Of a stretch of 64,000 bases of DNA, positions 1 to 11,177 are shown piece after piece (the first letter of the stretch is position 1; every line of letters begins with the position of its first letter). Source of the stretch: Dryocosmus kuriphilus (Eukaryota; Arthropoda; Insecta; Hymenoptera; Cynipidae); contig CM076189.1 of assembly GCA_038277395.1 (NCBI GenBank), forward strand, positions 77,675,421-77,739,420, in the 5' to 3' direction. Below the pieces are notes generated by a model. It was not told the origin of the DNA, did no database searches, and worked only from the letters and a program-made list of their open reading frames with translations. The position numbers were made by a program, and so were the translations under genes.

Positions 1-850
1 GGATGTGTCAAGAAAAAGATGGAAGTAAAAGGCAAGCGGTTAGGATTTTGCGGTAAAACATTAATATACAGGGTGTTCTTTTTAACTTGACAAATCGAAA
101 TATCTAAAAAAATACGCATCCTACGAAAAAAAAAAATTGTCTTAATAAAAACTTTTTATTTTCGAGGGGAAAAGCGATTTTGCAAAGATTTACGCCACAT
201 CACCCCCTAAGGGGGCAGGGGTGGGGGTAACTTCGTAATCTCAAATAGGAACCCCAATTTTTTATCACTGATTCAGATTCTTATTTATGAAATACGTAAG
301 TTTTGTTTGAAAATTTTTTTCCGATTCGCGATAGATGGCGCTGCAATTGCAAAAAATGTAATTGTTGAGTGTTTCAAGGATAACGCTTCCAAACAAAAAG
401 TAAATGAGACGTGTTTAATGTAAGGAAGATCATTCAATTGTAATAAATGCAATTTTGGACATTACTTTCGGGGTGCTTGATTTCAGTGAGTCCCCTCGCC
501 TCTCACCATCGGGGTGCTTGAACTTTGGGCCAAGGGACAGTAAAAGTGCTAAAACTGCAGAAAAACTTTCCCGAAAGCAGTTGGTTGTCGATAGTCGATT
601 TTGGATGTAGACATTACATATCACTGAGTCAGTCGGTCACACAATCGAGCGCTAACTGCGTCTGTCCGTGATTAACGTTCATTCGTTAGGAGGGTTGATT
701 GTGTTCATTTGATTTGGGTGTGTTGATTGCGTTCATTTGAGTTGATCGTAATTAGTTGCTTTCGTTTGGATTATTATTGTTGGTCACGTTCGTTTGGGTT
801 GGTTTAGGTGTCGTTGTATTCCCTCATTACTTGAATTAAAGACTTTTACA

Positions 851-1797
851 ATGGAAATTCTATCTCAACAACAGAAAATTGAAATGATTCTCATTTATGG
901 AGAAAGTGGCAGGAATATCAATGATGCTATCACGCTTTATGCTCATCGTTTTCCAGAAAGTGTTCCTTCACAATCTTCCTTTTACCGGGTTGTCAGAAAG
1001 TTCATGGCTGACGGAAGTGTACAATCGAAAAAAAGGAACCGTCAATTAAGGGTTACTGGAGTTGATAAAGAAATCGCGATTTTAGCTGCAGTCACTCATG
1101 ACCCCTCATGTTAGTACGCGACAACTAAGCCGCGATTTGTCAATGGGCGCTCCAGCAGATACAAGGAAACCCCAACTTCTTTTCTCGAGTAATGTCCTCA
1201 GACGAGTCTTCTTTCACAAACCATGGTAACATTAATCGACACAACATGCATTATTGGAGTAGAGAAAACCCACACTGGTTGCGTGAAGTTGAGCATCAGC
1301 GTCCATGGTTAGTGAATGTTTGGTGTGGAATAATTAGAGATCAACTTATCGGCCCGTATTTCATTGACGGCAATTTGAACGGTGAAAAATATCGTAACTT
1401 TTTAGAAAATGAACTTCCAACATTGTTTGAAGACCTAAGCTTGGAAGTGCGATAAAACATGTGGTTTCAAAATGACGGTTGCCCAGCACATTATTCGGCA
1501 ATCGCGCGGGAAGTACTCAATCGCGAATTCAATGGTCGATGGATCGGTAGAGGAGGTCCGGTAAATTGGCCTGCCAGATTGCCAGATCTCACGATGCCGG
1601 ATTTCTATTTGTGGGGTTATCTAAAGAGTAACGTGTATCAAGAAGTGCCCACAACTCGTGATAACATGCTCGAGCGAATCAGGTCTGCTTGTGCACAAAT
1701 AACACCAGACACACTTCGCGGTTGTGTGGAATCTTTCGAAGCTCGGATTAACAAGTGCATCGAAGTGGGAGGACACCATTTTGAGCACATATTGTAA
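851..1797 (+). pseudogene. DD41D mariner-like transposase, frameshifted and internally deleted
   Basis: Cut-and-paste transposase of the IS630/Tc1/mariner superfamily. The start at 851 opens a helix-turn-helix N-terminus of the DUF4817-like type (reads to 1114). A frameshift near 1105-1112 follows, and the reading resumes out of frame to ~1185. A deletion seems to have removed the linker before the catalytic core. The core is read from 1192: first Asp in SDESSFTNHG, second in NDGCPAH, third in MPDFYLWG. Counting residues between the second and third Asp gives 41, the DD41D spacing reported for rosa-like mariners. One in-frame TAA at 1453-1455 splits the core. It cannot make a full protein. 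The antisense reading frame at 1638-1928 is a shadow. Confidence 0.8.
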
Positions 1798-1817
1798 AAT
1801 GTAAATCGAAATCCAGA

Positions 1818-2832
1818 ATCCAGATGGTGAGAGGCGAGGGGCTCACTGAAATCAAGCACCCCGAAAGTAACGTCCAAAATTGAACTGATTACAATTGAAT
1901 GATCTTCCTTAGATTCAACACGTCTCATTTACCTTTTGTTTGGAAGCGTTATACTTGAAACACTCAACAATTACATTTTTTGCAATTGCAGCGCCATCTA
2001 TCGCGAATCGAAAAAAAAATTTCAAACAAAACTTACGTATTTCATAAATGAGAATCTGAACCTGTGATAAAAAATTGGGGTTCCCATTTGAAATTACGAA
2101 GTTACCCCACCCCTGCCCCCTTAGGGGTGGGGTGGGCTAAATTTTTGCAAAACCGCTTTTCCCCCTCGAAAATAAAAGGTTTTTATTAAGAACATTTTTT
2201 TCGTAGGATGCGTATTTTTTGAGATATTTCGATTTGTCAAGTTAAAAAAAGCAATTTCATTTTTCGCAATTGCAGCGCCATCTATCGCGAATCGAAAAAA
2301 AAATTTCAAACAAAACTTACGTATTTCATAAATGAGAATCTGAATCTGTGATAAAAAATTGGGGTTCCCATTTGAAATTACGAAGTTACCCCCACCCCTG
2401 CCCCCTTAGGGGGTGGGGTGGGCTAAATTTTTGCAAAAACGCTTTTCCCCCTCGAAAATAAAAGGTTTTTATTAAGAACATTTTTTTCGTAGGATGCGTA
2501 TTTTTTGAGATATTTCGATTTGTCAAGTTAAAAAAAGCAATTTCATTTTTCGCAATTTCAGCGCCATCTATCGCGAACCGAAAAAAATTTTTCGAATAAA
2601 ACTTACGTATTTCATAAAGGAAAATCTGAATCTGTGATAAAAAATTGGGGTTCCCATTTGAAATTACGAATTTACCCCCACCCCTGCCCCCTTAGGGGGT
2701 GGGGTGGGGTAAATTTTTGCAAAAACGCTTTTCCCCCTCGAAAATAAAAAGTTTTTGTTAAGAACATTTTTTTCGTAGGATGCGTATTTTTTGAGATATT
2801 TCGATTTGTCAAGTTAAAAAAAACACCCTGTA
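1818..2832. repeat. Right arm of the DD41D element with a three-fold ~285-bp tandem repeat
   Basis: The word gcgcca recurs at 1991, 2275 and 2561, giving periods of 284 and 286 bp. Each unit runs from the gcgccatctatcgcga box through the C-rich/G-rich tract to the gatttgtcaagtt end sequence. Only the last unit ends in the TIR and TA. The left arm (67-506) holds one copy in inverse orientation. The three units are nearly identical; the third differs most (gcgaaccg for gcgaatcg). This suggests a recent tandem expansion of the terminal sequence, by unequal exchange or replication slippage. Confidence 0.85.
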
Positions 2833-2835
2833 TAT

Positions 2836-3108
2836 AGTCAGGAGCGAGTGGGTTCTGAAAGAATGTGTCTTAGAAGAAGCTCTGATGGAGAAGAGTGAAA
2901 GAAATTTGTTGAGATGTTTTGGTCATGTTGAGAGAATGGACGAAGGATGCTTAACGAAACAAATATATCTCGGAAGATTGATTGGTCACGCACCGAGAGG
3001 TAGGTCGAGGAGAGAATTATGGGAATACGTAAATGAGACTCTTAAGCGTAAGTGTATAAAGAGTCATACGAATACAAGAGCTTGTAGGAAAAGGTTTATG
3101 GATATAAA

Positions 3109-3109
<1 letters not shown>
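2836..3109 (+). pseudogene. 3' end fragment of a LINE reverse-transcriptase ORF
   Basis: Translation from ~2836 gives a C-terminal LINE tail with the signature LLRCFGHVERMDEG and a following basic GRSRRELWEYV stretch. This is the usual end of ORF2 in several insect LINE groups, where 'W/CFGHVERM' precedes a proline/arginine-rich end. Only the last ~90 codons remain and the frame runs into the (AT)n tract. The 66 bases left of the DD41D element (1-66) may be the same LINE cut by that insertion; I could not confirm it. Confidence 0.6.

Positions 3110-3186
<77 letters not shown>
3109..3186. repeat. (AT)n then (GT)n microsatellite
   Basis: About 33 AT units are followed by five GT units. The tract directly follows the LINE 3' scrap, consistent with a microsatellite grown from a LINE tail. 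It generates spurious Ile-Tyr repeat reading frames on both strands. Confidence 0.95.
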
Positions 3187-3600
3187 CAGGATAGAGACGT
3201 ATGGCGAAAAATTATCTATAAGGAAAGTGTGACGATCGCCTGAAGCGAACGATTTTGGATACACGTGGGTCCTGGTGGAGGATTTGCCTAGAGAATAAGG
3301 ATTGGTTTTATCGTATGGATCCCCATATGGCTGGTCGACGCTGTCGAACAGGGGTGATTGCTATAGCGATCGATCAACCACCTGGGCTGGAGCAGTGTTG
3401 TCTACTTGTGTATTGTTTGAATGAGCAGGATGTGACTTCTGGTTCTATCTATAATCTATAACTGCCAATACGCTCCCCTTTCTCCCACAATCATACAAAT
3501 TTCCTAATCCCTGGTAATGTAATGAGGGTAGAATAGAGAGGGTTACGTTTACTCCGAAAGGAACACGTCTTAAAGGTATAATAAAAAAATAAAACTTAAA
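3187..3600. other. No recognisable gene
   Basis: Mixed-composition sequence with a short open frame (3255-3461) that matches nothing I recognise. No repeat of it is seen elsewhere in the window. Confidence 0.5.
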
Positions 3601-3604
3601 GCGA

Positions 3605-3740
3605 CAGATTACACAAAAAACGAGCTTTCTTTTAATTTCAATGCTTTTTTAGTATAAGCTTAGAAACCTTTTAGAAACTATAAACTTAAAAGGTTTCAAA
3701 AAATTTTATAATTTTCTTTCTACCTTATGCTATATGTACA
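3605..3740 (+). repeat. Fragment of the AT-rich block repeat
   Basis: The stretch around 3650-3700 (tagaaactataaacttaaaa core) matches block copies at about 6310-6390 and 35980-36050. It is isolated, directly beside the truncated LINE, so it is probably a remnant of another block copy. Confidence 0.55.
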
Positions 3741-3759
3741 AAACTTCTTAATCCCTAAT

Positions 3760-5540
3760 CTAAATCTACGCACTGCCGCTCAAGAACTTGGGCTTCCGTT
3801 TCCTCTCGTCGTTTCCACTCTATTGATGGTACATTAATCCTCGATTCTACTGACCTTTCTTTTGCCTTTATACGAATCATTTTGGCTCTTCTCTACCCTG
3901 TATGACCTGCTCCTTCTCTCAGCCTTTCCAATTTCTTCATGCATCCCTAGCACATTCCAAAAAACTACTTTAATCCCTTTTTCGCACTCTCTTTCCCTTC
4001 TCCCCACATTCTTCCTCTTATCTCGTTCTCAAACCGCGACGCTTCTACTCTGTTCTTAGTCACCTCTGCTCCACTTCGAATTTGAGATCGCTCACCTATT
4101 TTCAATTCCTCTCTCTCTCTTCTTCCCATATCCGCACCATCTCATTCACCCACAACATGTCTCTCCCAAACCAAACTCTATTCCCTTTTCTCCTCTCCTC
4201 CCAAGATCTCTCTCCTATTAATCATCTTTTCCTTCTCTCCCTCCATGTCATATCTTCATCAATTCTTCCTTTTCTTCTCCTTAGCACCTTCCCCTTCCCC
4301 ATTACCTCTTTCCTCTCCACTTCACTTCCCATTCTGACTACGTACAACCTCGTTCTTCCTCCTGTCTTGTTGCCCAACCGCTTTATCCCCTGCATCCTGA
4401 CATTTGCCCCTATGTCCTTTAAAAGTTTCTCTACCTCCTTCTTTCCTGTTTCGCTTTCTATTTGCAATTCTTTTATATCGACATTTCTCCTTTTCTTTTC
4501 TCTTTCAAACCCCTCCATTTTCCTTTCTAACTCACGTACTCTGTTTTTGATTCTCTCATTCTCCTCTCTCAAGATCACATCTCCCTCTTCCTCGACCCTC
4601 TATCTATTTGCTCACGATTCTCTTGACGTTCAGCTCTGCATTCTAAGTTACGTACCCTCTCTTCTACATGCCTTATTACCTTCCTCCCCTCTTGTTGCTT
4701 TTTTTTCTGTCCCTCCTCCATCCTCTCTAATTTTTGCCAAATTTTTTCTTTCTCTTTCTTCCAGCACTTTTCCCATTTCTCCCATTATCTTTATGACTAT
4801 CCCCTCTGTTCTCCTCCCATGTTCCTTCTCTTCCGCTAGCCCTCTACTCAATACCTTCCTAACTCTTGGAACATATTTTCCATTGTGTCTTTTGTCTTAT
4901 CTAATGCCTTATCCATGGCCTTACTTGACTCAAATACCTTACCAACTGACTTACTCGCCTGTCACTTCATTCATTGCACACTGTGTCTCAGTCTCTAATT
5001 CCCTTCTTCGGGCAAGTATTGCCCTCTAGCGCTCTGTTGCCTTGCTCTCCTCGTAATCGGCCTGTTACCCAGTGGCCTGCTAACCTCCCACCTTACCCAC
5101 TGGTCTCCCGCGCCACTTATTGACCTGTCGCTCCGCGCCCCGCGCTCCCTCACCCATCCTTTATCCCTCGCACTATTTCCACGCAAAAAGAGAGTAGTGG
5201 TTAACAATAACCAAATCTTACCTCACCATCCGTCTCCCCAGTCTCGTAAAATTTCACTACCATACTCTCTGTCCACCAAAGTAACTAACTAACGTAACTA
5301 ACTACCTAGCTTCAAACATAACCTCAGTCTTCAGCATGCACCATTTTTTCTCACTTTTTCCCATTTTCGACCTCCCGCGACACTTCCACTCATTCCTCCC
5401 ACATACCAACTGCCATAACTCTACTCACAACCCTTTTTTTTCACCCCACACGACACTTATTCACCTCCAAAGCCAAAGCGATCGTTCAAATTCCTACAGC
5501 CGTCCCATCACTATCAGCGCCGGAAACGGAAGCCCACTAA
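3760..5540 (-). mobile_element. 5' portion of a purine-rich LINE (5' UTR, ORF1, start of ORF2)
   Basis: Read on the minus strand this is strongly purine-rich, as are the LINEs at 38.9-44.15 and 55.5-59.2 kb. From its 5' end near 5540 it has a leader with repeated gttagttagttac words, an ORF1 region (5207-4222), and near 3960 the beginning of an endonuclease domain (VVFWN... equivalent to CYWNIAGL in the 55.6-kb copy). Everything after that is missing. Loss of the 3' end is the reverse of usual LINE 5' truncation, so a later deletion or recombination next to the block fragment at 3.6 kb is likely. Confidence 0.65.
4222..5207 (-). pseudogene. LINE ORF1 (coiled-coil RNA-binding protein), broken
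   Basis: Three open pieces on the minus strand (5207-4995, 4851-4648, 4578-4222) form one degraded ORF1. The last piece starts with a clear coiled coil (ENERIKNRVRELERKMEGFE), followed by a basic region with GNKTGGRTRLYVVRMGS, which resembles the RRM-like half of L1-type ORF1 proteins. Stops and frameshifts separate the pieces. The 315-residue plus-strand frame at 4082-5029 is a Leu/Ser-rich antisense shadow. Confidence 0.6.
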
Positions 5541-6565
5541 AAGATTTAATAATATCTTCTTAATGATCTTTCTTGTGCCATGGGGAAAATTTCGGTGATT
5601 ACTTTTTAGGAGTGAACAATTCCACATGGATGGCTTTTAGTAAACTTATTTGAGAACATATGTACGTAATATTTTTTATTAATAATAATTATAATATCTT
5701 TTAGACTTATATAGTAAATGAGCGAAACTCACGAATGTGAGATGTGTAATATTATTAAAAATCTTTATTACTTTAAAAAGACACGTTGATAAAATTACGA
5801 AAACTAATTTCTTTGAAGTATGACATGTGTCGATAAATGGCCGATATATTTACATTTCCTTTCATCTGATAATGACGCTTTATTTATTCTTTAAGAGAAT
5901 ATTGTATATGGATGCATTATGTTGTTCTTAGATTTCGAACTTTCTCGTATTTACTAGATTTGTTACACACAACCTTTAGAAGATCCGAGTTAAAAAAATT
6001 TCAATGTTTGTTAAAGATTGCATGATACATTCAGTGAAAGAAAATTTATATTACTTTTCTTGTCTTTGAAGCTTCCGTATTATGAATAAAAATTCAATTA
6101 ATTAATAAAAAGAAAAATTTGGTTAAAGCAAATACTTTTAAATTCTTAATTTTTTGAGATGCAATCGAATTCCATAGGCTTCTTATCTAGTTAAAATAGC
6201 GAAATTTTTTATGACCAAATAATAACTTAGAAAATCTTATAGTCGACAATTAAACCGCCAATTAAACAAAAATTTTAAAAAGTCTTTTTTTTTAATTTTC
6301 AAGGTTTTTTAGAATACGGTTAGAAATTCTTTAGAAATTATAAACTTAAAAGGTTTTGAAAAGTGTTATGAGTTTCTTATTTTGTATCAAAGAAAATTTT
6401 ATTGAAGTCACTAAATAAACAATTTTTTGTTAATTTTTAAATTTTCTTTGTAAAATTATACGATTTATAAAAATTTATAAATTTAGAGAATTAAACAATT
6501 TTAAGGAAATATTTTTAGTTCTTTATCTTTATATCTTGAAATCTTGTAATTACTTAATTCTGTCG
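5541..6565 (+). repeat. AT-rich block repeat, copy C
   Basis: About 1 kb of non-coding AT-rich DNA, present again at 35075-36310 and from 63262 to the window end. Shared landmarks in order: cttaatgatctttctt, a gtgaacaattccacatgg box, atgagcgaaactca, tctgataatgacgctttat, gaattccataggcttcttat, and the junction ccgaaatattcatt that leads into the array. The copies differ by scattered substitutions and short indels. No open frame is conserved among them. Function unknown. Confidence 0.85.
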
Positions 6566-6569
6566 AAGT

Positions 6570-7890
6570 TTTTGGAAATCATTTAAAATATTTCAAATTC
6601 TTCAAAATTCCGAAATATTCATTCAAAAAACTCGAAACTTTAAAAGCGATTTAAAATAACTCCATCTCTTTAAGATATTTGGCAATGCCCTAAAATCTCT
6701 GCAAAAATACCCAAAAACCTCTTGAAATCTTTCAAAATCCTTTAAGGTTTCTCTGAAATCATTTGAAATTCTCCAAATTCTTTCGAAATGACTCGAAATC
6801 TCTTGGAAAATATTAAACTCTTTTAAATTCATTTAATATCGATGAAAATTAACTTAAATTACTTTAGCAATGATCTCCTAAAGTCCATTAAAATCTCATT
6901 GAAATTCTTTGAAACACTTTAAAGTTTTTTTATATCTCTTTAAAAACTTCCAAATTTGTTAAAATCACTTAAAATATTTTTATATAAATCAGAATTTTAA
7001 AAAATATTTTAGAATATATTTATGTAATTTTTAGTCTTTTTAAAATCCTCTAAATCCTTAAAATCACATTAAATACTTTGAAATACTTTAGCGTACTGTA
7101 AAATTATTCAAACTCACATGAAACTCCTTACGGTCACTTGAAATCGTTTAAGACTCTTTCAAAATTCTTCTAAATTATTTGAAATCTATTAAAATACCTT
7201 GAAATCCTTTTAGCTGTTATTTGAAATTTTTTGAAATTTAAAAAAAGTTTCAAAATCTATTCAAATACTTTAGAATCATTCTAAAATACCCTTAAATTTT
7301 TTAGAATCATTCTCAGTCTTTTGAAATATTTTAAAGTATTTTAAAAACCTTTAAAATCTACTGAGATTCCGTAAGAGCATTTGAAATCTTTAAATCCTAT
7401 GAAACTTAAACAAATATTTTGAAACCTATTAGAAAATTTTGAAATATTTTTAAAAACACATCAAATTCTTTAAAATAATTTTTATTCCCTAGAAATCTTT
7501 TAATGTGTCTAAATTCTTTTGCAAATCTATTAAGATACTTTGAGATCGCTTTAAAATCTCTTAGAATTGAAACCCCTTGAAATCGTTTGAAAATGTTGAA
7601 TATCCTTTGAGCTCTTTTGAAATAAATTCAAATTACTTAAAATGGTTCTAATTCTCTCAAAATCCCCTGAAGGACCATAAAATCGCTTTAAATCGCTTGA
7701 AATAACTAGAAAATGAACAGAATCTTCTAAAGTTTATTAAAATACTTGGAGATCTTTACAAAATTCTTTAAATTCCTAGAAATCTTTATAACTCTTTTCA
7801 AATTCCTTCAAATCCGTTGAAATTCTTTAAAATCCTTTAAAGTATTTTTAAAACTGTCAAAATTCCTTTAAAATTCTATTAAAAATTATG
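6570..7890 (+). repeat. Degenerate short-period array of CTTAAAATC-like words, copy C
   Basis: The sequence is a run of variants of (c)cttTaaaatc / ccttGaaatc spaced about 9-11 bp, always in this orientation, with G scarce and A-tracts recurring roughly once per helical turn. The words are too diverged for an exact consensus. It directly follows block copy C, as array A2 follows block copy A. The short reading frame 6623-6832 on the minus strand is a by-product of the repeat. Confidence 0.8.
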
Positions 7891-8328
7891 TGTCTTTGTA
7901 GAAAATATACCCATTTTATTAATAAAAATTGGCTTTTTTTTTTATTTGAAAACTTATCCTTTCTTTTCTACTAAGATTCAAATATTTTGTTTGAAATTTG
8001 GTCCGATATATTTTCGGACCATGACTTGGAAATTAAGATATTTTTCAGAAAATGAGACTATTATATTGGAATAATTATATTGGAAACTATCAGAAATTAG
8101 AAATAGTAAAGTACTTATTTAATATTCATTAATGTTATAAGGTAATTAGGTATATTCAAAATTCAGCTTTCGGATGTTTAAAAATCAACTTTAAATTTAA
8201 AACTAACAAAAATATAATTGTTAATAGCAAATCTCTATAGCAAACTGTCTATAAAAATCATCTTTGTTGTAAACTGGATTGTATTCATATGAACAATTTT
8301 CATTAAAAATGATTTAAAATTAAGGAGT
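7891..8328. other. AT-rich spacer, nothing recognised
   Basis: Very AT-rich, with no coding potential. It contains a local duplication (attatattggaa at about 8062 and 8076). No second copy is found elsewhere in the window. Confidence 0.5.
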
Positions 8329-8525
8329 AGGGTTCAATAACGCTATACTTGCGTTTTTAGAAGTTCTAATCTATCATTTGCTTTATGCGTAACTTCATGA
8401 AGAACAAATGAAGAACAAGTGAAAATAGGGTGCAATAATACTGTACTTGCATTCTCAGAAGTAAATTATCCTTCATTTGTTTTGTATGTAGCTTCATGAA
8501 AAGCAAACGAAAAACAAGTTACCTA
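8329..8525 (+). repeat. Two-copy ~98-bp tandem repeat
   Basis: A unit starting agggttcaataacgctatac (8329) is repeated from about 8427 as agggtgcaataatactgtac. Both halves then share acttgc..tct(a)gaagt, tcatttg, agcttcatga and gaacaag blocks. Divergence is roughly 25%. Confidence 0.7.
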
Positions 8526-9139
8526 GTTCACCGCTAGGTGGATATCTTTCGCACGCGTTCTCACAAGAGAAATAATTTTTTTCGTTTATATAACTGAGAG
8601 GGGCTGCGTTCAAATTATCTTCGTACGATTTGCTTTTAGCACTATTTTAAAATATCTTATGCAGGTTTGTACATTTCACTTGTTTGTCCTATAATTTATT
8701 ATAAAAAGTGGTTACTCCTAAGGTATGTGAGAAGTTCCTTTGTGATTTCCCTATTGCCAAAGAGAGTACTGCACGGAAAAAAATGGATGGTCAGCCTGAA
8801 CATCTAGATTGTCAGACTGATCATATTTGAGTTTTAACTATGGGACAGCCCCCTAGATAGTGTGGCGTACCATCCGTGGAGTGGGAAAATTTGATGGTTA
8901 GGTTTACTATCTTAGAGTGTCAATTTTATGATCCAGGGAGTGTAAACTCGATTATCTTAAGAGTGTCAACTTGAAATCCAAGAATATTCAAGTCGAATAT
9001 AGAAAATGGTTAAAATTATTATGTTCAGATACTCAAAATGATTAACTCTGTTTGCCAAATGACCTACAGCTGATAATCAAAGCGACTATATTTTGGAATT
9101 GAACCGACTACTTCGAGCAGTCAAATCTTTTTTTTAATT

Positions 9140-9325
9140 ATCAAAAAAATTAATTTGACCACGTACCAGACACATCACGTGAGGTGGGTATATATCCAGT
9201 TTCATATATCTTGTGTTGTTAACAACCTATGCTAGTTTTGTTTAATAAAACATAATATGTAACTGGAAATACCGACATTACGTGACGTTTCTGGTATGTT
9301 GCTAAATTAATTAAGTTTTTAAAAA
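9140..9325. repeat. ~185-bp imperfect inverted repeat (hairpin/MITE-like)
   Basis: The left arm contains aattaatttgaccacgtacc, cacatcacgtga and tccagtttcatat. The right arm has the inverse of each in mirrored order (atatgtaactgga, tacgtgacgtttctggtatg, taaattaatt). Arms are ~65 bp, about 75% identical by eye, around a ~50-bp loop. Confidence 0.6.
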
Positions 9326-9525
9326 TATGGAAAATATTAATTAATGAATTAAATAAGTGAACTGAAACATTTTAATGCATAATATGTATGTTTTATTTTT
9401 ATACAGCAAATATTTACCTGGCGTTCCCCGGGCAGTAGCAGAGGCTAACATATCATTTCAATAAAGTTACACAAAATTAAGCGAAACGACAAAAATTTCA
9501 TACATTAACTTAAATAAATATGTTA

Positions 9526-10853
9526 TACGAGGGATTACCTAAAAGAAACCGAACTACTTTTGTACAAAGTTATTATTTTGATTTTTCTACAAAAAACATT
9601 TAATCTCCTTCAAAGTACTCTCCATTGGAGATAATACACTTATCTAATCTTTTATTCCATTGTTCGAAACATTTTTTAAATTCCTCTTTTGTGATGCTTG
9701 ACAGCACCTCCGTCGTTTTTTCCTTCACTTCAGCTACGTCCGCAAAACGCTTTCCTTTCATGTCCCTTTTCATTCGGGGGAATAAAAAAAAGTCACAGGG
9801 GGTTAAATCGGGTGAATAGGGTGAGTGAGGAACAGTGGCCATGCTATTTTTGGTCAAAAATCGGCGCACAGAAAGAGCTGTGTGAGCAGGGGCGTTGTCG
9901 TGGTGGAAAAACCAGTCCCCCGACTGCCAAAAATCAGGCCTTTTCCGTCGTAAACTGTTGCGCAATATTTTCATGACTTCCAGGTAAAATGCCTGATTAA
10001 CTGTCTGACCCGGTGGAACAAATTCTGAATGGACGACTCCTCTCACATCGAAAAAACAAATGAGCATCGTCTTAATGTTTGACCTCACCTGACGAGCTTT
10101 TTTAGGGCGAGGCGAATTTTGAGTCTTCCATTGACTTGGCTGTTGCTTAGTTTCAGGATCGTATCCATAACACCACGATTCGTCACCTGTTATGACCTTG
10201 GAAAAAAAGTTTGGATCATTTTGGAATTCCTCCTTCAAAGCAGAGCATGCTTGCACGCGGCCTTGTTTTTGCTCTGCAGTCAGCAGTCGAGGAACAAATT
10301 TTGCAGCCACCCTTCTCATCCCCAAATCTTCACTTAGAATTCTCTGTACTGAACTCCAACTCACGCCAGATTTCTCCACAACTTCTTCGATGGTCCTTCG
10401 TCGATCTTCCAGGATGATTTCACGAATTTTTTCAACATTTTCGTCGGTTCAGGCCGTCGAAGGACGTCCAGAGCGAGGTTGATCGTCAATTGACATTTTC
10501 CCACTTTTAAAACGAGAAAACCACTCGGACACTTGAGTTTTTCCCATAGCATCATCCTTGTAGGCCCTTTTTAACATTTGAAGAGTTTCTGTGCCCGTTT
10601 TCCCGAGCAGGAAGCAAAACCTCACGTTGGCACGCTGATCACGAAAATCAACCATCACAAAAAAACGACGAGCGCGGAAAGCAACAGTCACAAAAAAAAT
10701 TACACACACCAAATGCAACCCTACACAGTGATAGCAGTTGGCATACTAACTGGTGAAAAGTGCCTCTACACGCACCTACCGGCAAAAACCCGGTACTACA
10801 ACAACTCCGCTCCCCACAACATCAGTTCGGTTTCTTTTGGGTTGGCCCTCGTA
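9526..10853 (-). mobile_element. mariner element, DD34D, copy 1
   Basis: A 1.33-kb element with inverted ends: TACGAGGGattacctaaaag at the left and the inverse ...gttggCCCTCGTA at the right, where the outer TA on each side is the target duplication. TIRs are ~28 bp and end in aaaccgaact. The size and one-gene layout are typical of mariner. A second copy of the same family lies at 41851-43180 on the other strand. This copy lies inside the putative element at 8772-13208. Confidence 0.92.
9600..10655 (-). pseudogene. mariner DD34D transposase with a single premature stop
   Basis: Full-length mariner transposase frame of 351 codons, starting at the Met at 10655 (MVDFRDQRANVRF). The upstream extension to 10718 is unlikely to be used. 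The N-terminal paired HTH region includes EWFSRFKSG and the linker GRPSTA. The catalytic triad reads TGDESW, HHDNAPAH and SPDLTPCDFF, with exactly 34 residues between the second and third Asp. The only lesion I find is TGA at 10449-10451, where the sister copy at 42 kb has CGA, so it looks like a CpG transition. The frame is otherwise continuous to the stop at 9600. The protein resembles irritans-like mariners, by memory only. Confidence 0.9.
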
Positions 10854-11177
10854 CGTAATTTAATTATTCTTGCGCTTGTTCATTTGAAAACAAGGAACAT
10901 TATATATTATCAGATACAAATTGCATTCACAATAGGATTAAATCATTCTTACGAAATAAAAAATTTTTACAAAAGTTACAGAGAACTTTTCATTCCTCTC
11001 GCAGGTTCAAAATACCAAAACAGAGGAGCCAAATTTTCCTGATTTTTAAAAAATAGTTCAACCATAAAAGAATGTTAATTTGAAATCACAAATAGCTTAA
11101 TTCAAGCAAAAAATTTTACCTAAGATTATCTCGATGATCTGTTGGCTGCATTGCCAGTTCTTCATGAGCTCTATACG
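10854..11177. other. Spacer between two mariners
   Basis: 324 bp of AT-rich sequence with no gene. Under the nesting model it belongs to the element at 8772-13208. Confidence 0.5.

Larger units (their letters stand above)
67..2832 (+). mobile_element. Tc1/mariner-superfamily element, DD41D type, with long TIRs
   Basis: The ends are perfect inverted matches (TACAGGGTGTT at the left, AACACCCTGTA at the right), each flanked by TA, the target duplication of the Tc1/mariner superfamily. The inverted arms are unusually long, about 440 bp: the left arm runs to ~506, and its reverse complement starts near 1818. The arms share the G/C-rich tract around 200-230 and the word gcgccatctatcgcga. The right side is longer because the outer ~285 bp is present three times. 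Between the arms lies one broken transposase gene. The element sits directly next to a LINE fragment. Class and boundaries are secure from the sequence; the subfamily is inferred from the catalytic spacing. Confidence 0.85.

Noticed and set aside
2885..3264. Open frames with long Ile-Tyr runs on both strands
   Set aside because: Products of the (AT)n microsatellite, apart from the LINE tail at the start of the plus-strand frame.
4082..5029. 315-residue Leu/Ser/Phe-rich plus-strand frame
   Set aside because: Antisense of a purine-rich LINE ORF1. Pyrimidine-rich antisense strands lack stop codons for compositional reasons.
9625..10482. Several plus-strand frames over the mariner at 9.5-10.9 kb
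   Set aside because: Shadows of the minus-strand transposase frame.
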